This document shows, one piece after another, positions 42,555-49,789 of a stretch of 49,789 bases of DNA. A program made the position numbers and the translations under genes. Location: assembly GCF_001949145.1 (NCBI RefSeq), contig NW_019091442.1, positions 1,110,376 through 1,160,164 of the forward strand, written 5' to 3'. Below the pieces are notes generated by a model. It had not been told where the DNA came from and made no database searches. It saw only the letters and a program-made list of their open reading frames with translations. The stretch is from Acanthaster planci. Its lineage: Eukaryota > Echinodermata > Asteroidea > Valvatida > Acanthasteridae. The stretch's first letter is position 1, and each line of letters starts with the position of its first letter.

Positions 42555-43445
42555 TATGCCATTATTAGTTATCACACAAGCGTGAGTGGGACACGGAATA
42601 TTATCTTCAGGTAAAATTTAATTCTCAGTGTTGATTGGGCGATCCATGGCAAGAGTGTCAAGTTTGCTTGAAGATAAATTCATTATCACACTTACACTCG
42701 TGGAACACAGAATAATGTAGCATGTCACAAGTTTCGCCTTGAATGCCATTTGCCCCTTGGGTGTACGAAACACCATGAAACCCTACACGGCAGGCAACAA
42801 TTGTTAAGTGTTGCACGGTCCATCTCAAAACCCGAGTAATGCGCTGTTCTTTACGCTAAAAGCCAAACGCACAGCTGTAAAGTTTACCGTACCAATCAAA
42901 GGTGGTCCGTTTTCGCGCATAGGCCCTTGTAACATGATCTATACTTTGCATCAACTTTGCCTGAAGAAAAATTCAGTATCACGCTCATGCTCGTGGAACG
43001 CACAATAGTGTAGTGCGTCTGTGTCGCATATACCAAAAGGCTTTGTTCCACTCGCACACGTGTGATAACTTATAACGTGGTGCACCTGTGTCTTGTATAA
43101 ACACGAGGCTAAAGGCCAAGTGGTAAATGAGACATAGACGCACTACATCATTCAGTGTTCCACGAACGCGAGTGTGATAACGAATTTATCTTCACGCAAA
43201 CTTGATACATAGTAAAGATCTTTGTTACAGGGGCCTGCGAGTGCAATTTGCAAACGTGCCGTCTTTGCATTGACGTTTCGTTTTCGCAGAAAAATGGCGC
43301 TAGAATAAGTGGAGTTAGAATAGCACATTATGCAGAGTTTGTTATGAACCGTGCAATACCGTTATATGTCACACTTTTTTTGCCATGGATTGACCAATCA
43401 GAATTGAAAATTGAAGTTTACTTGAAGATATCACATAATTGTTAA
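42555..43445. repeat. Large diverged inverted-repeat element
   Basis: The left part (about 42600-43040) and the right part (about 43110-43440) are inverted copies with many mismatches. Matching pairs include TATCTTCAGGTAAAATTTAA with TATCTTCAAGTAAACTTCAA (minus strand), GATCCATGGCAAGAGTGT with CAATCCATGGCAAAAAAAGT, and TTGCACGGTCCATCTC with TTGCACGGTTCATAAC. TAGTGCGTCTGTGT pairs with TAGTGCGTCTATGT. A shorter motif, TTATCACAC..GCG..CGTGGAAC, is present at least five times in both directions (near 42573, 42690, 42980, 43060 and 43170). No coding capacity and no target duplication were identified. It is probably an old foldback-type or MITE-type element with internal duplication. Confidence 0.6.
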
Positions 43446-43895
43446 CTTGTTACAACCCAAAGTCCAGAATTGAAAAAAACAACAACCAAGCACATGGATA
43501 AACAGCAGCAAAGCAACCAACCCCCCAAATACTGATACTGATTATACTGGTAATGTGTGTTGCACAAAGAAACTCCAGAGCCTCCTGTCAAAAATACACA
43601 TAACATGCACTTCTGATTCACATGCTTAGTTCACGCCTCTAAACGTTTTTATGTGAAACTACATGCATTTTCTATCTATACAGTTGGGCTATTTTACAAA
43701 CATGACAGCTGGAAACAAAATTTTGGCCAAATAATCTCGAAATAATGATCTGGAACCCCAAATTATACTGAATCCGAATGGAGGAGGACCTAGACAAGGT
43801 GGTCTAAACCCAGCTTGTTTCACCAAACCCATTTAGCTAGCTGCAGCCAACGGTCATCTCTACTAGCGGTCAGAAAATAAGGAGATTAAAGAAAA
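43446..43895. other. Gene-free spacer
   Basis: About 450 bp between the inverted-repeat element and the LINE. The 5' untranslated region of the LINE may lie here, but nothing marks it. Confidence 0.45.
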
Positions 43896-43899
43896 AACC

Positions 43900-44755
43900 C
43901 TGAAACTTGCGTACTAGAATGTACACATTGATGGATGCAGAGGAAAGCAACTACCCTGAGAGGCACACGGCACTACTTGCAATAGAACTAGCCAGGCAGC
44001 AAGTCGACATTGCTGCTGCTAGTGGAGTACGCTTCGCAGCTCAACAGTCACAGATTACACACTACTCTGATCAGGGAAGGCAAAGGAAGAGAAACAATTC
44101 TTTGGTGTACGATCAAGACAGCAATTGCCAGCTGACTCCACAGCTGCTAACTGACCACTTAGACCGCCTTATGTCGATGCATCTTCCATTGCGGGACAAC
44201 AGGTTTGCCACCATCGTCAGTGTCTATGCCCTCACCCTTCCATGCCGACTCTGGCATCAAGGAGGCCTTCTTCCGTAACTTGCATAATCTTCTGCGTTAT
44301 GTGGATCCCAAGGACAAACTCGTCATTCTGGGGGACTTTAATGCTAGGGTAGGACAGGATCAGACTAGTGGAGAGGAGCGCTAGGCAAACACGATCTAGA
44401 CAAGTACAGCAACAATGGACCACTCTTGCTAGAGTTTTGTGCAGAACACGAACCGTCCATCAACAATACTCAGCAGGACAGGTTCAAATCCACCTGGAAA
44501 CTCCTCGCTCCAAACACTGGCACCTCCTGGACTACACTCCGACACACTAGCGGGTCATCAAAGACATAATACACTCAAGAGTAATGCCAAGTGCCAACTG
44601 CTACACCGACCACAGACTGGTCTGCTGCAAAGTCGCATTCACCTTCAAACCCCTCCCAACAAAAAAGACCCTTACCCTCAATCCTAAAAACAAAACAAAA
44701 CAAAACTGGTGTATCGCTCTTGCCGAACGGATTCAGGATCTGGCTGGTTTCAGGT
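43900..44755 (+). pseudogene. LINE apurinic-like endonuclease
   Basis: An open frame at 43907-44278 carries YPERHTALLAIELARQQVDI and later LLTDHLDRLMSMHLPLRDN and RFATIVSVYALTLP, the usual I(V)SAYAPT box. After a frameshift come NLLRYVDPKDKLVILGDFNA and RVGQD (about 44290-44355), with the catalytic GDFN motif. KHWHLLDYTPTH is followed by YTDHRLVCCKV (about 44600-44630), where the TDHRL corresponds to the catalytic SDH-type histidine box. This endonuclease nicks target DNA to prime reverse transcription. Stops and shifts separate the blocks, so it is inactive, although the main catalytic words survive. Confidence 0.82.
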
Positions 44756-44849
44756 GACACTGGCTCCTTCTACAAGGTCCCCAAGACCATGACTGGCGCC
44801 CGCCATCAAGTCCACGCACCACTGTGCGCTCCTTGGACGGCTCGACTCT

Positions 44850-45540
44850 CCTGGCGGACAATAACGCCATCATGCAGTGTGGTAGGAGCACCTTGAGAAC
44901 CTCTTTAGCAACAAACGCTTTGTCGCCAGAGCTGATTCCTAAGGAAGAAGTGGGCTGGACCTTGACTTCGCACCAAATCTCTTCGGGATCAAGAAGGCAT
45001 TTACCGAAATGTAATCTGGGAAATCACTTGGCAGTGACAGAATCCCAGCAGAAGTCTCCAAGTGAGGTGTTGACTTGGTGCAAGTCAGACTTGAGGGCTT
45101 GTTCGCTGCTTGCTGGGAGAGGAGAACCATCCCACAAGACCTAAGAGATGCCGTTGTCACCCCCCATACAAGAACAAGGACAAGAAAACAGACTGCTCAA
45201 ACTACTGACGCATCACGCTACTCTCCACTGCTGGCAAGATCCTAGCCTGCGTCGTCCTGAACAGTCTCACTCCCACATTTGCCATGGAGAACATTCCAGA
45301 GAATCATTGTGGCTTCTGTGCTAAACAAGGCACCACAAACATAATTTCCAGGACAGATACAGGAAAAGTGCAAAGAGCAGAACATCGGTCTCTACGCAGT
45401 CCTTACAGACCTGACTGGCGGCATCACGAGATTGACCAACCGTTCTGCGCCGCGGACATCCTGCGGAATCACGAAGAGCACGTCATAAGTCTTCGACAAA
45501 CAAAGGACCCCTTGACAACCGGGCGTGTCCGCGGATGTAA
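44850..45540 (+). pseudogene. LINE reverse transcriptase, first part
   Basis: In changing frames the sequence reads ENLFSNKRFVARAD, then GKSLGSDRIPAEV (the GK..G.D.IP.E motif 1), DLRDAVVTP (motif 2), LLSTAGKILACVVLNSLTP (the ISLL...GKILA motif) and ENIPENHCGFCAKQGTTN (the E.QCGFR..RGT motif). LYAVLTDLTGG follows near 45390, where the motif A aspartate (FIDLTKAFD) is expected; the sequence diverges there. Recognisable RT stops near 45540. At least six frame changes or stops are needed to read it. Confidence 0.75.
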
Positions 45541-45544
45541 GGCT

Positions 45545-48050
45545 TAAGTAAATTACCAGGCTCATGAATACGCCAGATATTCTGCGAATTCACAGCTCAA
45601 AAATCGCTACCAGTCTACCTTCAGCATGCAATTGTCCATGAAGGTAATGGCTTAATTTTGTACCAAATATTGATAAATAAGAGCAGTAATATACAATGCA
45701 TTTCTCGACGCTGCGGGGAAACAAGATTCATTGATCCTTGATCGTCAGCAAAGTTACATGCTTGTACGAACAAAATTGTAAAATTTCTTGTACGCACTGC
45801 CACTAGACTGCTTGGGATAACAAGTCCGAAAACAATCAGCGAACATATCCCACCAACAATGAGACCACCAGTTTTCCCGGACAGGCGGCAAGACGCGGGT
45901 ACAGAATTCAACCCGTTTCGTGAATTTTTTTTCACAATTGCTACTGATATTTAAAAAAAAATTTGTATGAAGACCTGGATTAGTACATTTATGGTTTCAG
46001 TTTTCGTTCGGATACGAACGCTTTCGTAGTTGCGTTCTGTCGCCATAAAATAATTCCATCATTCATTAAACCCCCGTTAAGTCGGAAGTTTCCCTTGAGC
46101 ACGCAATCGCTGCTTTTTCAGATCATCTATTCCCTGTCCGAAAAACTGCATTGACTTACGTATAAGAATCCAAGGAACATGGCAACCATGCTTCCACGCA
46201 TGTTCCACCGCGTTGACGCGTCAGCCAGCTCGGAGACTTTTTTGCCGCTTAATATTGTTATTGACATTGCAGATAATTGTATATTTATCCAGTGGTGGCA
46301 GATATACTTCAATTTAGATAACAATTGATTTGACACCCGAGGGTGAAGACCTGTTTTCCGTTCGTTTCTTCTCTAATCACATCAACAATTTATAGCCCTG
46401 CAGAACTTAAGGCCTAAGAACTTCGAGTGGCAGCATGGTTTTACCAGCCTGTATGTTTTTTCCTATGACAATCATGCTTGCCTAGTACTGCATGCATGTA
46501 TCTTTGCGTTTGAAACGCAGTTCATTGTCCACGACAAAAAAAAACTTTATGTTTGGCTTCTGCAGCTTTATTTGTTTTAATAGCTTCGTGCGTTGTGGCC
46601 CAGTCGTCACCCTCGTGGTCCTTAAAACTGAAAACTAACGGTAAATATATTATAAAATGCCAAGATTCCGTTATAATATTGTACGTTTTGAGGGGAGCAC
46701 TGTGAGATTTCCTTTTTTTAGTAGGGTGGGGTAAAGATACTGACATCGGCTTAAACTACTGTTTTCTGTTATAGTTCACTGTAAAGCCGTAACTCTTCCT
46801 AGTCTTATTCAGCATTAAACCATTATTTTCAGAGAAAATGTTTGGGTTCATTCAAGTATGGACATTGCACACTAGTAGTTCATAACAAATACGATCAGCA
46901 AATCATAGTCCCCAGCTCTAAAGAGGATTTTGTAAAAAGGAGTCATGACGCAACTCCATTTTACAAAATCCTCTTTAGAGCTAGGAACTTCCAACAAGGG
47001 AAGGAGATAACTGTGAGGCTAGTTTTTAGAATTCATCATCAATATCCCATTAAATTATACTTTGAAAATTATTCAGACCACATCATTTGAAGTCGACACG
47101 AAATTGTATGATTTCAAATAAAACAGACACAAGGATTCTGCCTCCCAACAAAGAGGAGGTGGAAATTTACCAGTGCTTCAAGCGCCAAGATTCGGTTCGG
47201 TCCATGGTTGGATACGTACACACATGGCCAAAGGGGTGATTTTCCGTCAGTATTTTGTCGGCATTTTGTTATTTGAGATTTTGGAACAACTGCTAGGAAT
47301 CTAGAAAATTCTAGCACAACGTATACATACAACCACTGGATTAAACAAGAGACAAGTTTATTGGCCACCTCGTTCACTAAATCTGGTTGCGCGCTTAAGC
47401 GCTGGTCCGCCCGGCAAAATCGGCTTTTTTCCGTGTTGCCTTAAGATCGAGCACGAGTCGTACCGTCAACATTCATCCAATCAAAGATCGCCTTTTACGG
47501 CTATTTGTGACATCATTGGCCTAATATGAAACATGAAGGCGCATTTTTTGGAGATTGACGTACATGATGAATGTCTGAATATACATAAGCACAATCGGAT
47601 GTAGTGAGACTCGGGCATTGTTGAGCAGCGGAAATGCCATACCTTCCATCTTCTCTGTTGATTATTAGTGAATTCTCACCACATGCATTTCACAGCCATC
47701 GTTTGTCTGAACGCGCATGTGTGCCGAAGTTTGCAGTGTCAAACTCGCAAACTGTTACCTGTTTTTCGTTGTTTTTGCTTTTTTTTATCAGATTTGGATT
47801 GATCGAAAGTGCCATCAAGTTTGGTTTGATCAAAAGTGCCATGTTCGATGATTTTTGGCTCGGTTTGGCAGTTTGGCTGCAGGACAAAAATTTACTGAGG
47901 AGCACGCCAAAACTGTGTAACCAAGCCCTTTTAAAACCAATTGCGGGCTTCATTTTGCCTTTTACAATCATATTCAACCTATAGGCCTACTCAACAAACA
48001 GTTGTTAATAGCAGATTTGGGCCATTGCCAAGGAAAAAGCGTAGGAACTG
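45545..48050. other. About 2.5 kb of unrelated sequence inside the LINE
   Basis: Between RT motif A and motif B there is a stretch with no LINE similarity. It contains a near-perfect 69-bp hairpin at 46914-46982 (listed separately) and a 27-bp tandem duplication at about 47793-47847 (units share TTTGG.TTGATC.AAAGTGCC). Open frames at 46842-47090 and 47634-47984 have no recognised motif. It is probably an inserted element or a deletion/insertion scar. Its borders are estimated only from where LINE similarity stops and restarts. Confidence 0.5.
46914..46982. repeat. Near-perfect 30-bp-arm hairpin
   Basis: The left arm, 46914-46943, starts AGCTCTAAAGAGGATTTTGT. The right arm, 46953-46982, is its reverse complement with one mismatch. 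The loop is CATGACGCA, 9 nt. The palindrome lies within a plus-strand open frame (46842-47090), so the two arms encode different peptides of no recognised family. Confidence 0.75.
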
Positions 48051-48059
48051 CATGCGGAT

Positions 48060-48660
48060 GCGCGGCTTTGAGGATATTTGTCTCAGTTCCCGGCGTCAGT
48101 GATTATTTTTGTGTTTTCTGCAATGGCGTCAAACAAGGATGTATACTGGCCCCAACGCTGTTCTCCATATTCTTCAGCATGATGCTTCGTGAAGTTAACA
48201 CGTTGACTGCCGACTACAAGTATACTCGTAGTCACAGGTAAACCAGATTCTGCCACTACGAGTATACCAGTAGGATATGAAATGCTATTTTAATGTAAAT
48301 CAAATACACTGGCATCATCGAAGAACACAACAAATACGCTGCTGGCAGTGTTGAGGGCGTATATCTGTAAAATGCTCATGTTCAAACAGACACCCGAAAG
48401 GTACCTATTAAATATGCAAGCATGCGTACAGCGCTTGGCAAATTGGCACGCCCTTCAAATCGTGCGTGGCAGTCAACGTGAAAATCAATATTGTAGACGA
48501 CACCTACGAAGACTTTGGAGCAGCCAGTCCTAGAGCTCCTGTTGGCTGATAACTAAGATAACTTGGTTGCTCACACAGACGACACACTCAGCACACAGTC
48601 AGTTGCGAAGTCAGCAATGGCCTTTGGCCTTTGACACCAATGCTGTCTACGCACCATCCT
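48060..48660 (+). pseudogene. LINE reverse transcriptase, motif B and motif C part
   Basis: PGVSDYFCVFCNGVKQGCIL and APTLFSIFFSMML at about 48090-48190 form RT motif B (NGVKQGC.LAPTLF). An interruption follows, including a 13-bp inverted repeat GTATACTCGTAGT / ACTACGAGTATAC (48220-48232, 48255-48267). At about 48510-48640 the next block reads TKTLEQPVLELLLADN, stop, DNLVAHTDDTLSTQ and AMAFGL. This matches LLFADD.ALVAHT...L......A..FGL. The FADD catalytic motif is degraded to LADN plus a stop. The segment after FGL is deleted before the next block. Confidence 0.75.
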
Positions 48661-49180
48661 AAACATCAAGTGGCAGGATAATGTTTCAAATGAGGAAGTG
48701 CCACAGAGAGCACATCTTCCAAGCATCTAGGCTATGGTACTGAAGCACTTGCTGCGATGGGCAGGTAATGAATGTCGCAAGAATGGAGAACTCCCGTCCA
48801 ACGAAGGCTATCTTCCTTAGGAAACTTCGTGAGGGTAAGCAATATCGAGGTGCCAGAAAGAAGCACTTCAAGGATCAGCTCAAGATGCAGCTTGCTCTAG
48901 CTGGCATCATCACCAACCATGACACCAGGAAGCTCTTGACAGAGTGGGCTGGTGCCACTGTCTCATCACAGACAGCCAGAAATTCGAAACTGACGCGCGA
49001 ACAGCTGCTGAGGACAAAAGGAAGAGGCGTAATAAGAAGCTGGCTACATCTGAGACTCCCTCAACCCAAGGCCTTTCCTGTCCAAAGTGCTGAAAGGTCT
49101 GCATCGCACAGATCGGTCCCCACAGCCATCTCCGTGCCTGTAGGCTGTAGACTGCCCCGTCCACTCAGGTCCTTTCAAGC
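48630..49180 (+). pseudogene. LINE C-terminal domain with zinc knuckle
   Basis: LRTILNIKWQDNVSNEEV, RAHLPSI and LKHLLRWAGNECRK are the conserved post-RT blocks (R.L..I.W.D...N.E.L.R......RW.GH..R). An open frame at 48768-49232 then reads RPTKAIFLRKLREGKQYRGA, RKKHFKDQLKMQLALAGI, and after a shift the end includes CPKCxKVCIAQIGPHSHLRAC (about 49077-49140), a C2H2-like zinc knuckle. The region binds element RNA or target DNA in related LINEs. The protein end near 49145 appears natural. Confidence 0.78.
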
Positions 49181-49332
49181 TAGGAACAACCCATCACTGC
49201 TTTGCTTATTCATTAATATAAAAGACCACTGATAAAACAACTTTCAAAATTCATAAGCCACCGTGTTCTAAGAAAAAAAATTGAATGATTCCATGGAGCA
49301 CTGCTCATTAACGAGGGACAGGTAAGGAACGT

Positions 49333-49544
49333 TGTGATGTGATATCCACTGTTATGTTATTTTGGCACTATTCTGCATATATCGGTCCGCGTTGGCGGCC
49401 AGTCCAAGTGTATAAAAGAAGAAGTGTAAATGATTAAATTTTGTTGAGTTTAGTTCCACCCAGCAGACTAGGTCTCTGCGTTCCTGTCATTCTGTTTGTT
49501 GAATTGTGCTCATTCCTTTCTATTGAGTTCGAACATCCGATACA
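49333..49544 (+). repeat. Candidate 5' LTR of Gypsy copy C
   Basis: The segment begins TGTGATG and ends GATACA, 5 bases before the primer binding site, with a TATA-box word TATAAAAG at about 49411. The start and end words match those of the candidate LTR of Gypsy copy A, and the middle shows loose similarity only. No second LTR is in the window. Confidence 0.5.
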
Positions 49545-49549
49545 ATATT

Positions 49550-49560
49550 TGGCGACGAGG
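49550..49560 (+). promoter_or_regulatory. Primer binding site, tRNA-Ser type, Gypsy copy C
   Basis: TGGCGACGAGG repeats the first 11 bases of the primer site at 19430. It follows the LTR border and precedes the gag start by 15 bases. Confidence 0.65.
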
Positions 49561-49575
49561 TTGACGACCACACCC

Positions 49576-49789
49576 ATGGCGACTGCAAGCTCCTCAACTC
49601 AACCCTCCCCTTTTCTACAAGAAACGGGAGAGCTGGCCGTTCTTTGGAAGCAAACTACCTGCTTGCTATAGGTGAAGACGAATTTTCGTCAGAGAGGAAA
49701 CGAACAATTCTGCTTCACTGCCTTGGTGCAGAGGGTCTTGTAGTGTTGTTGAATACCGCCCTCTGTTGTTTGTCAGGAAACCAAGATGA
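49576..49789 (+). pseudogene. Gypsy copy C gag, 5' part (runs off the window)
   Basis: ATG at 49576 begins MATASSSTQPSPFLQETGEL and reaches a stop at 49669-49671. Another frame then continues with AIGEDEFSSERKRTILLHCL and GAEGLVVLL. The same order (PSPFLQ..GE..V.WKQ, then AIGGDEDFS, then LHCLGVEGQ) is readable at the start of Gypsy copy A from 19470, so both belong to one family. A deletion around the WKQ segment explains the frame change. The element continues beyond the window. Confidence 0.7.

Larger units (their letters stand above)
43900..49180 (+). mobile_element. APE-type LINE (non-LTR retrotransposon), split by an insertion
   Basis: Endonuclease at 43900-44750, the first RT part at 44850-45540, the remaining RT and C-terminal domain at 48060-49180, all plus strand. 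About 2.5 kb of unrelated sequence (45545-48050) lies inside the RT. The protein ends with a C2H2-like zinc knuckle, a feature of a LINE group widespread in animals. I do not assign a clade name. All parts contain stops and shifts. Neither a 5' promoter nor a 3' tail repeat was recognised. Confidence 0.85.

Noticed and set aside
47634-47984. 116-codon frame as a gene inside the LINE interruption
   Set aside because: It contains a 27-bp tandem duplication, has an equally long frame on the opposite strand, and has no family motif.

Overview
This is eukaryotic, almost certainly animal, DNA. It is AT-rich and gene-poor, carries two assembly gaps (runs of N at 22076-22665 and 38584-39215), and contains no bacterial operons, ribosomal RNA genes or CRISPR arrays. 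I found no gene that I could assign to the host with confidence. Everything recognisable is a mobile-element remnant, and nearly all of it is broken by stops, frameshifts, deletions or later insertions. The mix of elements (DIRS-like, Ty3/Gypsy, Penelope-like, an APE-type LINE, a Polinton/Maverick-like element, a tRNA-derived SINE and foldback elements) fits a marine invertebrate. The background is rich in the palindromic words TACATGTA and TGTACA. Echinoderm or another invertebrate deuterostome is my guess, from general impression only.

Layout. 1-6300 is non-coding, with a small inverted-repeat element (about 1940-2206), three copies of a repeat built from TTTTCGCA-like words (2911-3110, 4271-4638, 5929-6313) and a pogo-like terminus (3371). 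6318-9526 is a decayed DIRS-like tyrosine-recombinase retrotransposon: reverse transcriptase, RNase H and recombinase, with its RT catalytic core deleted and its recombinase split by about 0.6 kb of foreign sequence. 9530-19190 is mostly unannotatable, but holds a well preserved foldback element with target-site duplications (12433-13177), a perfect short hairpin between direct repeats (13511-13541) and a pogo/Tigger-like terminus (about 16295-16451).

19199-23223 is a Ty3/Gypsy element with a candidate 5' LTR, a tRNA-Ser-type primer binding site, gag zinc knuckles, protease, RT, RNase H and the integrase C-terminus; the integrase core falls in the first N gap. About 23930-30790 is a scrambled Polinton/Maverick-like element: protein-primed DNA polymerase B (+), integrase (-), capsid and ATPase fragments on both strands, a conserved protein of unknown role (-) and a two-TM membrane protein (+). 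The capsid and ATPase modules occur twice in opposite orientation, so the block is a rearrangement or two copies. 32030-32482 (-) looks like a YqaJ-type exonuclease fragment. 33150-36230 holds a second Gypsy lineage (RNase H, then integrase) interrupted by about 1.4 kb.

37755-40029 is a Penelope-like element with RT and GIY-YIG pieces around the second N gap. 41985-42310 (-) is a tRNA-derived SINE. 42555-43445 is a large diverged inverted-repeat element. 43900-49180 is an APE-type LINE split by about 2.4 kb of unrelated sequence. From 49333 to the window end a second copy of the first Gypsy family begins (LTR, primer site, broken gag). The genes therefore do not form one working system. They are a nest of selfish elements in which the polymerases, integrases and recombinases that once mobilised each element are now mostly dead.
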